From contig NZ_KE384333.1 in the NCBI RefSeq assembly GCF_000425225.1, positions 1 to 64,000 on the forward strand: a stretch of 64,000 nt of DNA, in the 5' to 3' direction. The stretch is from Pontibacillus marinus BH030004 = DSM 16465 (lineage in GTDB: Bacteria; Bacillota; Bacilli; Bacillales; BH030062). The translations under genes and the position numbers were made by a program. This document shows positions 17,802 to 25,909 of the stretch, piece after piece; position 1 is the stretch's first letter; each line of letters starts with the position of its first letter. Below the pieces are notes generated by a model, which was given only the letters and a program-made list of their open reading frames with translations, had not been told where the DNA came from and ran no database searches.

Positions 17802-18164
17802 TTATACGCTATCTACTAATGTACCTTCAAAATCAATACGTTCTAACGCATTTCTTAACTGTACTTGAGCAATTTTAGATGACGGCTTCACTACTACAAC
17901 TTCTTTAAATCCTAAAGTAGAGTAGAACGTCAGTATTTGTTCTAGTTGCGGCACAACCTTTGATGGAACGGTTGTCTGATATGTCCCATCAATCACTAAT
18001 GTGTAACTATTTTTATTTACTTTACCAATCGTCTCTTGAAAATCTCCCATATAACTCTCTGTGTCTTCTTCTCTCATGAGCCCATGGACCTGAATTTGTA
18101 ATTCTTTATCTGCTTCATTAATGGCCATTTTGTATTTTCGTTTGTCTACGACCAAACCTTTCAT
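17802..18164 (-). CDS. STAS-like small protein
   Basis: A 120-residue protein with the alternating strand/helix pattern of STAS or SpoIIAA-like domains: MAINEADKELQIQVHGLMREEDTESYMGDF, then SYTLVIDGTYQTTVPSKVVPQLEQIL, then FKEVVVVKPSSKIAQVQLRNAL. The phosphorylatable serine of true anti-sigma antagonists is not obvious. It is the first gene of the operon; GGGGGAAG precedes the ATG and a sigma-D-like promoter lies about 80 bases upstream. Confidence 0.65.
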   Translation of the reverse strand: MKGLVVDKRKYKMAINEADKELQIQVHGLMREEDTESYMGDFQETIGKVNKNSYTLVIDGTYQTTVPSKVVPQLEQILTFYSTLGFKEVVVVKPSSKIAQVQLRNALERIDFEGTLVDSV

Positions 18165-18244
18165 ATCGCTTCCCCCTTTTTTTACTTATTCCATTGACCT
18201 AAATCCATACTTTTTGAAGTAGTTGTAAGACTTCCCCCCGACTT

Positions 18245-18270
18245 TTATCGACAAAATCCTCATATTTTTA
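18245..18270 (-). promoter_or_regulatory. Sigma-D-like promoter of the chemoreceptor operon
   Basis: On the minus strand TAAA (18267-18270) is followed by 14 bases and GTCGATAA (18245-18252). The Bacillus motility sigma factor consensus is TAAA-N15-GCCGATAT, so 10 of 12 positions agree at one base short spacing. It lies about 80 bases before the STAS-like gene. Confidence 0.65.
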
Positions 18271-18280
18271 ACCTATTATT

Positions 18281-18308
18281 TAAAGAATATGTCAATTATT
18301 GTCGAAAA
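18281..18308 (+). promoter_or_regulatory. Sigma-D-like promoter upstream of the cyclic-di-GMP riboswitch
   Basis: TAAA (18281-18284), 16 bases, then GTCGAAAA (18301-18308) resembles the sigma-D consensus with two or three mismatches. A TACAAT box near 18335 could instead belong to a sigma-A promoter. Either would produce a transcript that contains the riboswitch. Confidence 0.45.
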
Positions 18309-18361
18309 AAGGAGACTTATCCTCTCATTTTTAGTACAATAAACTTAGAAGAATCCTAATA

Positions 18362-18500
18362 AGAACTGAAAATGGCAAACCTATCGAAAGATAGGGACGC
18401 AAAGCCACGAGTCTAAAGTCCTTGTATAGGAATAGGATCGTCGGGCTTCCAGGTTACGAATTTAACTGGGCTACTCCATTTGTGTGGGGAGCTCTTTTTG
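18362..18500 (+). promoter_or_regulatory. Cyclic-di-GMP class-I (GEMM) riboswitch with terminator
   Basis: The aptamer core is plain: GGCAAACC (18374-18381), a stem capped by a GAAA tetraloop (CTATC-GAAA-GATAG), then GACGCAAAGCC, a second stem starting GTCTAAAG, and GGTTAC at the 3-prime side. An intrinsic terminator follows, GGGCT-A-CTCC with GGGGAGCTC and TTTTT (18468-18499). AACTG (18364-18368) can pair with CAGGTT to close the aptamer, while CCAGGTT (18449-18455) can instead pair with AACTGG (18464-18469) and block the terminator arm. This suggests an OFF switch: ligand closes P1 and frees the terminator. The direction of control is inference. Confidence 0.9.
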
Positions 18501-18559
18501 TGTGTTTTCTTTTTTTAATTCATAACCTCAAAAACTAATTCAATGAAAGGTTGATATTT

Positions 18560-20191
18560 TTGAAAGATTTGCAGTATCTATATCCAAGTGATGACGGTAA
18601 TCCATTACAAAGAGAAGAGTTACTTGATCACTTCAACACCATTTTGACCCAGCTAGATGAACGAAAAGACCCTTCTTCTCTAACATTAGGGAATAACTCA
18701 CAACACCAAGACGATTACTACAATCAACTAATCCAACAAGCAGATATCCCCTATCAAGCCCAATCTATAAAAGAGACCATTCATGATTTGGTAAAACTAG
18801 CAGAAGGGCACCGTTACATTAACAGTAGTTATGTGGCTAATGCCGCCCCTCTACCTAATATCCCTAGTATTTTAGGGAATTTGGTTATGGTATTACTAAA
18901 TGGAAATAATTTGTGGGACGTAGAGGGATCAGGAGCAGCAACAGCAGAAGTAAAGATTACGAGCATGCTTTCTAAGCTGGTGGGGTATGATCCGAACCAA
19001 AGTGCAGGTTATACAACATGGGGAGGCCAAGGTGCAGTTTTCAACTCTTTACGACTAGCAATAGCTCGCCGTTTCCCAGAAACTAATCAAACAGGAATAC
19101 CAGGTAATTTATACTGTTTTTGTTCAGAGCTCTCTCATTACAGTTTATATAAATCTGTTGAAGCTACAGGAATCGGAGTAGCTAATTTAATTCGCGTTAA
19201 AGTGAATGATGATCACTCGATGAATATTGAAGACCTTAAGAAGAAGATGAATGAAGTTATTCAAAATGGTGGTATTCCAACCTATGTATTAGCCACTATG
19301 GGTACTACTGATACATTCGGAATAGATGATTTAGAAGGAATTAAAAAGATTACTGAAGAAATCGAATCAAAACATCGTTTAGAACCTATATATGTACATG
19401 CTGACTCTGCCATGGGAGGGATGTACACCTTCTTTAATCATTATGAGTTTGACAAAAACCCTTTAGGATTAGGGGGAAATGTTCTTCACACACTAAAAGG
19501 GTATCAAACAAAATTAAAAGCTATTCGTCAAGCTGACAGTATGGTGTTTGATTTTCATAAACTAGGTCAGACACCTTACAGTTCAAGTTTATTTTTAATA
19601 AAAGATAAAGCTAGCTTACAATATGTGGACCTTGATCATGAAGAAACCCCTTATGTTGGGAATAGAAGCTATGGAAGCTACCATACTAGCTATACACTTG
19701 AGTGCTCGAGAATGGGGAGTTCTATATCCATCTATGCTTCATTGTTAGGTATGGGGATTGAAGGTTACCAAAAAATATTAGCCCACTACCTTGAATTGAA
19801 TTTAGCATTTAGAAATAAGATGCTTAAGCAATTCTCAAATGTAGCCATTACCAATGACGTCTCTCCTATAACAACGTTTCGGTTTTATCCTGAGAATGTA
19901 TTATGGGACGAGGAAAAACAAGGAGAACGATCATTAGAAGAGATCGAACATAATAACCAATTCAATGATGAATTTGCTGAACTTATCGGAGAAGAAAGAG
20001 ACAGAGTTTACTTTGGAAACACTCGTAAACAAAGACTTGTTCCTTCAAAAAATTCAAGTCGCAGAATCCCTGTATTTGCTCATAAATTCTTTCCTGTCTC
20101 CCCGTATTCAACACTAGAAGATGTAGATCGTTATGTAGACTTTTTAGAAGAGCATATGAATATCTATAGAAAAACACCACTACTTGTCTAA
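18560..20191 (+). CDS. PLP-dependent group-II-type decarboxylase under riboswitch control
   Basis: A 543-residue fold-I PLP enzyme of the aromatic-L-amino-acid/aspartate/glutamate decarboxylase group, which removes CO2 from an amino acid to give an amine. Visible are TTWGGQGAVFNSLRLA, SELSHYSLYKSVEATGIG (cofactor-stacking His), VHADSAMGG (the Asp that binds the pyridine nitrogen) and MVFDFHKLGQTPYSSS with the PLP lysine at about 334. The substrate cannot be read off. Start: TTG at 18560, nine bases after AAAGG, seems better than TTG at 18551. Transcription must pass the riboswitch terminator 60 bases upstream. I know of no standard pairing of this enzyme with cyclic-di-GMP. Confidence 0.88.
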   Translation: MKDLQYLYPSDDGNPLQREELLDHFNTILTQLDERKDPSSLTLGNNSQHQDDYYNQLIQQADIPYQAQSIKETIHDLVKLAEGHRYINSSYVANAAPLPNIPSILGNLVMVLLNGNNLWDVEGSGAATAEVKITSMLSKLVGYDPNQSAGYTTWGGQGAVFNSLRLAIARRFPETNQTGIPGNLYCFCSELSHYSLYKSVEATGIGVANLIRVKVNDDHSMNIEDLKKKMNEVIQNGGIPTYVLATMGTTDTFGIDDLEGIKKITEEIESKHRLEPIYVHADSAMGGMYTFFNHYEFDKNPLGLGGNVLHTLKGYQTKLKAIRQADSMVFDFHKLGQTPYSSSLFLIKDKASLQYVDLDHEETPYVGNRSYGSYHTSYTLECSRMGSSISIYASLLGMGIEGYQKILAHYLELNLAFRNKMLKQFSNVAITNDVSPITTFRFYPENVLWDEEKQGERSLEEIEHNNQFNDEFAELIGEERDRVYFGNTRKQRLVPSKNSSRRIPVFAHKFFPVSPYSTLEDVDRYVDFLEEHMNIYRKTPLLV

Positions 20192-20200
20192 TAAAGAAAA

Positions 20201-20221
20201 CTTGCCGATTGGCAAGCCTTT
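20201..20221 (+). terminator. Terminator of the decarboxylase gene
   Basis: CTTGCC pairs with GGCAAG, loop GATT, followed by CCTTTT. Confidence 0.8.
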
Positions 20222-20329
20222 TAAGGCGCAGACAGAGGTTTAGTTGCGCTTATACTTCATTCTTTCAAAATTTTAACTACGTCGGTTTGCTTCATTGTTA
20301 AAATTTCATACTTTCTTAACGTGTAAAAC

Positions 20330-20361
20330 AAGCCATCCCTAAGTTTTCGGGATGGCTTTTC
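20330..20361. terminator. Terminator between convergent genes
   Basis: AGCCATCCC pairs with GGGATGGCT, with T-rich flanks on both strands. Between 20217 and 20330 there is only an AT-rich inverted repeat (AAATTTTAAC/GTTAAAATTT). Confidence 0.85.
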
Positions 20362-20369
20362 TATCGAGC

Positions 20370-20960
20370 TTATCCTGTAATGATTAAGTCTGCTTTCTTT
20401 AACGGGTCTTCATTTTGTAAGTAATAGTCTTCTGCTTTCCAGTAGCGATTTTCAAACTTCACTTTGTTCATTTGAGCATCTTCATTTTCCCGGTAGAACC
20501 GCTTCTCTCTGGGACAATCCAAATAAATGACTGAATCAAAATAACTCCTCCATTCCGAACGTTGTAAAAAGACTCCTTCTACGATAACCAAGCCTCTATT
20601 TAGAATCTTTACATTTTGGAATGTCTGCCTATCCTCATCAGGGATATAGTACGGAATTTGAAATTGATTGCTAGACTTCATAGGTTCAAAAAAATGATCT
20701 TTTAACCATCGCACATCCCATTGCAAGTTGTAATACTCATACCATTCTTCATACCCAGTACCATATCGTTTAGACCGCTCAGCGATATGATCATCAATAT
20801 GAAACACTTGGAAAGGAATACCTCTATCAGAAAGTTCCTGAACCATCCCTTTTACTAGTGTTGTTTTTCCAGATCTACTTAGTCCATCAACCCCAAGGAT
20901 AAAACGTCCTTCCAAATGGGATGGAAGCTGCTTCAATATTTGATGAATCGACTCCTTCAA
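20370..20960 (-). CDS. Uridine-kinase-like P-loop kinase
   Basis: A 196-residue P-loop kinase of the uridine kinase/phosphoribulokinase group. Walker A is GLSRSGKTTL near residue 26, HIDDHI holds the catalytic acidic pair after strand 2, and LVIVEGVFLQ is the strand with the conserved EG. Lid residues are REKRFYRENED. The start is TTG behind GGGGGAG. Length is slightly short for uridine kinase, so the true substrate may be another nucleoside or vitamin. A Nudix gene lies 25 bases upstream in the same direction. Confidence 0.8.
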   Translation of the reverse strand: MKESIHQILKQLPSHLEGRFILGVDGLSRSGKTTLVKGMVQELSDRGIPFQVFHIDDHIAERSKRYGTGYEEWYEYYNLQWDVRWLKDHFFEPMKSSNQFQIPYYIPDEDRQTFQNVKILNRGLVIVEGVFLQRSEWRSYFDSVIYLDCPREKRFYRENEDAQMNKVKFENRYWKAEDYYLQNEDPLKKADLIITG

Positions 20961-20985
20961 AAAACTCCCCCCTTACATCTATCAG

Positions 20986-21420
20986 TCAATTCGTAACCAA
21001 TGAACTTTTTACTAATTCTGCTTGCTTTAGGTTTTCAATTAAGAAGTCTGGTACGCTTTCTTTTTTCTCAAGCTCTTCACTTGTAAGCCAGAAGACACCT
21101 TCAACTTCATCCAGACTTTTTACATGTGGCTCTCCAGATTCATACTCACAATAGAATACGATATCGACGACGCTTTTTCCTTTGTCTGTTACAAAAGAAG
21201 AGCTATTTACATATTGTAGATTCTTCACTTTCACCCCAACTTCTTCATCGATTTCACGGTGTAGCGTTTCTTCTAGCACATTAGCTTTATTACCTTCATC
21301 ATCTACTTTTCCACCAATAAAGGAGAGCATCCCGCCTGCATGCTCTTCTTTTTCACTACGTCTTATAAATAACCATTTCCCATCTTTATGGATTGCACCT
21401 TCTACATTTACGATGAACAT
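20986..21420 (-). CDS. Nudix hydrolase
   Basis: A 144-residue Nudix protein that cleaves a nucleoside diphosphate linked to another group. The core REIDEEVGV follows GGKVDDEGNKANVLEETLH, so the Nudix box is present with a slightly longer first part than the G-x5-E-x7-REUxEExGU pattern. The ATG at 21420 follows GAGGGGGGAAG; the upstream ATG lies within that site. It sits between the S66-like gene and the kinase, in one likely transcript. Confidence 0.85.
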   Translation of the reverse strand: MFIVNVEGAIHKDGKWLFIRRSEKEEHAGGMLSFIGGKVDDEGNKANVLEETLHREIDEEVGVKVKNLQYVNSSSFVTDKGKSVVDIVFYCEYESGEPHVKSLDEVEGVFWLTSEELEKKESVPDFLIENLKQAELVKSSLVTN

Positions 21421-21447
21421 TAAATCTTCCCCCCTCACCAAAACGGC

Positions 21448-22470
21448 TTAAACCCGCTTAATCGTGACGCTACCTTTGCCTTCAGCGGCTTCCACTTCTG
21501 TAAAAGCTCCATTAATTAAAGTCATTTGTGGGGGCATGTGACCTATATCTACATCGTAAATAACAGGTATGTTCACCTCTTCGAAGACCTCATGAATAGC
21601 CTCTTCATATGTGAAGTCTTTTGTATTTCCGCCCCCAATAGGTCTTCCAATTAAAACGCCATTAGTATTCTCAAACCATCCAAGCTCTTTAAATTTCCAT
21701 AAAGCTCGTAATGCATCACTTGCGGACCATTCCACCCACTCTAAGTACCAAACCAATCCTTCTTCAACCTGAGATTGAAAAAGTTCAAAAGGAGCATGTT
21801 TCGTCCCGGCAATAATGTTTAATGTATTGGCACATCCTCCTATTAAACGACCTTCAAATGATACAGAGTGGCCCCCCGTTGTTTTCCATTCTGTCGGCGT
21901 ATCAAGCACAAATTGTTCCCCAGGATTTTCAAAGACTTTCTCCCAGGAAGATTGATAGAGGTGGGAAGACCTCTGAGTAAGGGCTTCTCCATCCTCAAGC
22001 CCCAATACCTCTCTCCAACGAGATGTTAGCGCATCCATCTTTTTCAATGATAAATCAAAAAAATTCGTTCCATGTGCAGTCGCGATTCCAGTATGAAGTG
22101 TAAATGCAAAGGTTAATGTACTAATATCTGAAAAGCCTAAAATCCACTTAGGTCGAGCATGTTTTAATTTATCCCAATTTAATAAAGGGAGCAATTGCAT
22201 TAAAAATTCCCCGCCCCATGGAGGCATCACAACATCAACTTGATCATCCAGTAAAAAGTTCATTAGTTCTTCAGCACGTTCTTCTTTAGAAGTACTCCGT
22301 GCTTTTCTCTCTGTCCAAACCGTATCTCCTATCACAATATTAAAACTCATTTCCTCTGCATGCTTCTTTGCTTGATGTAAAAGCCAATGAAGCTCTTCTT
22401 CAACCCCACTAGAAGGAGCAGTTACCGCAATAGTATCGCCTTCTTGTAATGGTTTTGGGTATTTAATCAC
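21448..22470 (-). CDS. S66-family LD-carboxypeptidase-like protein lacking the usual serine
   Basis: A 340-residue protein with the S66 (LD-carboxypeptidase/MccF) layout: N-terminal GDTIAVTAPSSGV, then WILGFSDISTLTFAF, TAHGTNF, RLIGGCANTLNII, the glutamate region WYLEWVEWS and the catalytic histidine in DVDIGHMPPQMTL. The nucleophile serine normally lies in a GGxGS motif. Here that place reads PPWGGEFLMQLLP, with no serine. So it either uses another residue or is not a peptidase of the normal kind. The start is GTG with GGAGG seven bases before. Confidence 0.8.
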   Translation of the reverse strand: MIKYPKPLQEGDTIAVTAPSSGVEEELHWLLHQAKKHAEEMSFNIVIGDTVWTERKARSTSKEERAEELMNFLLDDQVDVVMPPWGGEFLMQLLPLLNWDKLKHARPKWILGFSDISTLTFAFTLHTGIATAHGTNFFDLSLKKMDALTSRWREVLGLEDGEALTQRSSHLYQSSWEKVFENPGEQFVLDTPTEWKTTGGHSVSFEGRLIGGCANTLNIIAGTKHAPFELFQSQVEEGLVWYLEWVEWSASDALRALWKFKELGWFENTNGVLIGRPIGGGNTKDFTYEEAIHEVFEEVNIPVIYDVDIGHMPPQMTLINGAFTEVEAAEGKGSVTIKRV

Positions 22471-22593
22471 GCTTCTTCCTCCTTATTAAAAAGAAATATT
22501 ACGCCATTATATCAAAAGAAGGAGGGAAAGCAACATAATTTTTTGAATTTTTAACAAAATGTTGGGGGTGTAGAACTAGAAGGATTTCATAAA

Positions 22594-22619
22594 AAAACCG
22601 AGCATTTTCGCTCGGTTTT
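22594..22619 (-). terminator. Terminator overlapping the threonine aldolase stop codon
   Basis: AAAACCGAGC pairs with GCTCGGTTTT, followed by T on the minus strand. Confidence 0.92.
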
Positions 22620-23643
22620 ACGCTTGCACACATTTTTCTAATTGCTTCTTCACTTCAGGTAGGTCCTCAGCTGAAACCTCTTTATTCGTTACCATACGAA
22701 TTGTATAAGGCCCAAATGGGACAGCCAAAACACCTTGTTCTTTTAACTTAGCAAGAAACGCTTCAGCATCCATGCCCGTTTCTTTTACATTAATAAGCAC
22801 GATGTTGGTTTCTACCTTTCCTTCTACTTCTAGTCCAGAAATTGAATTCACGCTTTCTGCTAGATTTTTCGCATGTTCATGATCTTCTTCCAACCGATCA
22901 ACCATCTCATTTAACGCTACAAGACCTGGAGCAGCTATTACACCAGCTTGTCTCATTCCACCACCTAGTCTCTTTCTCCATTTTCGAGCTCGTTTAATGA
23001 AAGATTTTGGCCCTACCAGAATGGATCCAACCGGTGCCCCTAACCCTTTTGATAGGCAAAATTGAACAGTGTCTGTTAGAGATGCATATTCTTTCACAGA
23101 AATCCCCGTAGCAACGGACGCATTAAAAATACGCGCTCCATCAAGGTGAACGGGAATATTATATCGCTGTCCAATTTCATGAATAGCTTTCATGTTATCC
23201 CATGGTAGAATGGCGCCTCCAGCTTTGTTATGTGTATTCTCCAAACAAATCAAGCTCGTTTCCGGAAAATGGATATCGTCTTTACGAATTGCTGCCTCCA
23301 CATCATCAGGACTCATCGCCCCACGTTCTCCTTGGATCGTACGAGGTTGTACTCCAGCCAAGGCAGACATCGTGGCACCTTCATATAGAAATAGGTGAGC
23401 GTTCGCTTCCATAATAATTTCTTCCCCAGGGTTACAATGAGTTAAAACTGCTGCCTGATTACCCTGCGTACCACTCGTCACATAAAGAGCAGCCTCTTTC
23501 CCAAACATCTCTGCCGCTCGTTCCTCTAATTGTCGTACAGTAGGATCTTCTTCAAAAACATCATCCCCCACCTCGGCATCAAAGCCAGCTAGTCTCATAG
23601 CTTGTGTAGGTTTGGTGACCGTATCACTTCGTAAATCAATCAT
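22618..23643 (-). CDS. ltaE: Low-specificity L-threonine aldolase
   Basis: A 341-residue PLP enzyme that splits threonine or allo-threonine into glycine and acetaldehyde. It begins MIDLRSDTVTKPTQAMR, as the family does. Further marks are ALYVTSGTQGNQAA, VHLDGARIFNA (the Asp binding the PLP nitrogen) and FCLSKGLGAPVGS with the Schiff-base lysine near residue 200. AGGAGGGG precedes the ATG. Its upstream neighbour is the divergent FNT channel gene. Confidence 0.93.
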   Translation of the reverse strand: MIDLRSDTVTKPTQAMRLAGFDAEVGDDVFEEDPTVRQLEERAAEMFGKEAALYVTSGTQGNQAAVLTHCNPGEEIIMEANAHLFLYEGATMSALAGVQPRTIQGERGAMSPDDVEAAIRKDDIHFPETSLICLENTHNKAGGAILPWDNMKAIHEIGQRYNIPVHLDGARIFNASVATGISVKEYASLTDTVQFCLSKGLGAPVGSILVGPKSFIKRARKWRKRLGGGMRQAGVIAAPGLVALNEMVDRLEEDHEHAKNLAESVNSISGLEVEGKVETNIVLINVKETGMDAEAFLAKLKEQGVLAVPFGPYTIRMVTNKEVSAEDLPEVKKQLEKCVQA

Positions 23644-23790
23644 CCTTATCCCCTCCTATGTATTGCTTTTATTCTACTAGAAGGAAGTAGTTTCAGAAAG
23701 CTTCACACCTTAATCTCCACACACTCATACCTTCATAGATTAATATTAAAAACTTTAGGGAATACCTAAGGAAGTGAAGGGGGAGTAAAT

Positions 23791-24696
23791 ATGGCAGAAG
23801 AAAACACCCATAATAATAATCAAAAAGAACACAACCATAACTTTGGTACCTCGATCGAATCCCGCTCTAATCCTGATCGTCCAGGAAGACAGTTTTACAT
23901 ACCCTCACAAATTGTGAGTGAATTTGCCCAAAAAGGAAGAGACCACTTAGATCAACCCTTTCGAGCTCAGTTTTTATTAGCCTTAACGGCCGGATCATTT
24001 ATGACCTTTGGTGCCGTTTTTTCAATATTACTCTCGATTGGAATCGATGCTAAAGGACTTTATTATTTATTGTCAGGACTAGGCTTCGCAACGGGTTATG
24101 CAATGGTCTTTATATCAGGATCTGTATTACTCACGGAAATCAACGTATTGTTGCCGACGTATGTGTTTAATACACAAGCTATAACCCAACGGACGATTTT
24201 AAAGTTCTGGCTGTCGGCTTATATTGGTAACATCATTGGTGCTCTATTTGTGGCTATTGTTATTCAACTATCCGGATCCTTGTCAGATCCATTTTATATT
24301 GAGCTATCAAAGCTTTTAGATAAGAAAATGAAGTTTTTTGATCAAGGTCGTGTTGTAGGATGGTTTCAAATATTAATTTCAGGTATCATGGCTAACTGGT
24401 TAATCGGTATGGCGGCCTTTTTAACAACAGCTGCTCGTGATATTACAGGGAAGATTATTGGTACAACCCTTCCTGTTATCCTTTTCGTTGCAGGTAACTT
24501 CCAACACAGCGCGGCCAATATGGGCTATTTTAGTATGGCTACGCTTGCAACGGATAAATACAGTTGGTATGAGTTCTTATTTATGAACATCATCCCTGCC
24601 AGTATTGGAAACATCATAGGAGGAGCCTTACTGGTTTCCCTTTTATTCTCTTACGCTTATAAAGATGATATAAGATCAGCAATAGATCATTCGTAA
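23791..24696 (+). CDS. Formate/nitrite transporter (FNT) family channel
   Basis: A 301-residue pentameric-channel subunit with six membrane helices after a hydrophilic, histidine- and asparagine-rich N-terminus of about 55 residues (ENTHNNNQKEHNHN). The family centre, with the conserved pore histidine, is NFQHSAANMGYFSM. The C-terminal part GNIIGGALLVSLLF is also typical. FNT proteins pass formate, nitrite or hydrosulfide. The anion is undecided here; the formate-type block is 20 kb away. Confidence 0.87.
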   Translation: MAEENTHNNNQKEHNHNFGTSIESRSNPDRPGRQFYIPSQIVSEFAQKGRDHLDQPFRAQFLLALTAGSFMTFGAVFSILLSIGIDAKGLYYLLSGLGFATGYAMVFISGSVLLTEINVLLPTYVFNTQAITQRTILKFWLSAYIGNIIGALFVAIVIQLSGSLSDPFYIELSKLLDKKMKFFDQGRVVGWFQILISGIMANWLIGMAAFLTTAARDITGKIIGTTLPVILFVAGNFQHSAANMGYFSMATLATDKYSWYEFLFMNIIPASIGNIIGGALLVSLLFSYAYKDDIRSAIDHS

Positions 24697-24725
24697 AAGC
24701 TCCTGTTTCAGGAGCTTTTTTATTT
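24694..24725 (+). terminator. Terminator of the FNT gene
   Basis: AAAAGCTCCTG pairs with CAGGAGCTTTT, loop TTT, then TTTT. Confidence 0.92.
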
Positions 24726-24733
24726 ATATTAAA

Positions 24734-25257
24734 ATGTTGTTCAGTAATATGGCAGGATTGTAGAAGACTTGAAACTGAGAGGAGTCCGTTGCTGTTGAGT
24801 AGTGCTATGGGCTATGTTCTCGTGGGAAGGAACAGTATTCCCTTGGGTAAGCGACGGATTCGCTCGGGTAGGCGATGGATTCGCTCGGGTAAGCGACGGG
24901 TTCGCTCGGGTAAGCGACGGATTCGCTCGGGTAGGCGATGGATTCGCTCGGGTAAGCGACGGGTTCGCTCGGGTAAGCGACGGATTCGCTCGGGTAAGCG
25001 ACGGATTCGCTCGGGTAAGCGACGGGTTCGCTCGGGTAAGCGACGGATTCGCTCGGGTAGGCGATGAATTCGCTCGGGTAGGCGACGGAATCCCTCGGGT
25101 AAGCGACGGAATCCCTCGGGTAGGAGATGGAATCCCTCGGGTAGGTGACGGAATCCCTTGGGTAAGCGACGGAATCCCTCGGCTAGACGCCGAATTCCCC
25201 CTGCACCTCCACCTCACTAGTTATCTCGATTTCAAGTCTTCAAGATAAGGGGGCTTT
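24734..25257 (+). repeat. Intergenic element with 17 tandem 21-bp units (copy 1)
   Basis: Seventeen 21-bp units run from 24838 to 25194, consensus TTCGCTCGGGTARGCGAYGG plus one base, drifting to ATCCCTCGGGTA at the right. Most units contain the small palindrome TCGCT-CGGGTA-AGCGA. Units 1-6 also form a 63-bp second-order period. The array is flanked by non-repeated ends that carry a 12-bp inverted pair, GAAGACTTGAAA (24763-24774) and TTTCAAGTCTTC (25230-25241). Open frames of up to about 150 codons exist on both strands only because the 21-base period contains no stop; I do not treat them as genes. Confidence 0.85.
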
Positions 25258-25407
25258 AAAGGAACAAGAAAGAATTCAAAGTCACCCCCCCTCCCCCATC
25301 CTTATGACTAAAATATTTAATTAGATTATCACCCAAAACCTTAACTAAATGAGTGGCAAGCGCATAAGATAATACAAAATATTCAGATAATTAGAGGTGA
25401 ATCTATT
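25258..25407. other. Intergenic stretch after the repeat element
   Basis: Nothing recognisable beyond a CCCCCCTCCCCC tract and the ribosome site of the next gene. Confidence 0.5.
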
Positions 25408-25851
25408 ATGCTGTCCGTTCAAATGTTAAAGCCGTTTTATGTAAAGCAAGAAGTTGACCGAATTCGCATTATGCTAGCTTACCAGTACTTCTCTATACAC
25501 ATCGACGATAAGCTCTATCACTTTGTACCTGTTGAAGGACGTGAAATTTCCATCAACCGAGATACAAAACAAATTGAGAACACGAAGGATGTGCTGGTGT
25601 TTCAAAACGGAAAACATATGATTCAAATTTCGATTCTTGAGCTAATGGATCTTCCTGACTTTTTAACCCATGTAAATTCGATTGCGCATCGTTACTTAAA
25701 GAAGAAAAAGCCTGTTAATCTGACGAAAGTGGATCGAGTTATTCACGAGCTGGAAATGCAAAATGCCAAAAGGTTGATTGATGAAGCCTTAGACAAGAGA
25801 GAGACAAAAAAGTTTCATGACCTAGTTTGGTATATAAAAGACAACTTTTAA
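25408..25851 (+). CDS. IDEAL-domain protein
   Basis: A 147-residue protein. The last 40 residues, NAKRLIDEALDKRETKKFHDLVWYIK, contain the IDEAL motif that names a small Firmicutes domain found in YozD and YpiB-type proteins. The N-terminal 100 residues are a beta-rich unit (YFSIHIDDKLYHFVPVEGRE) that I do not recognise. AGAGGTG precedes the ATG. The function is unknown; IDEAL proteins are thought to be adaptors or regulators. Confidence 0.8.
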   Translation: MLSVQMLKPFYVKQEVDRIRIMLAYQYFSIHIDDKLYHFVPVEGREISINRDTKQIENTKDVLVFQNGKHMIQISILELMDLPDFLTHVNSIAHRYLKKKKPVNLTKVDRVIHELEMQNAKRLIDEALDKRETKKFHDLVWYIKDNF

Positions 25852-25859
25852 CAAATAAA

Positions 25860-25886
25860 AAAGCCTCGCTAAGTTAGCAAGGCTTC
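25860..25886. terminator. Terminator between convergent genes
   Basis: AAGCCT-GCTAA pairs with TTAGC-AGGCTT with one mismatch pair; the T-run is strongest on the minus strand. Confidence 0.85.
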
Positions 25887-25909
25887 TCATCATGAATGTC
25901 TTCTCTTCA

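Noticed and set aside
24838-25194. CRISPR array
   Set aside because: The units are directly joined with no spacers of unrelated sequence, and no cas gene is near.
24741-25248. Open frames of 90-158 codons on both strands with 7-residue repeats (ANPSLTR, FARVSDG)
   Set aside because: They exist in several frames at once because the 21-bp unit has no stop codon. There is no ribosome site, and the second element copy has a different unit number.
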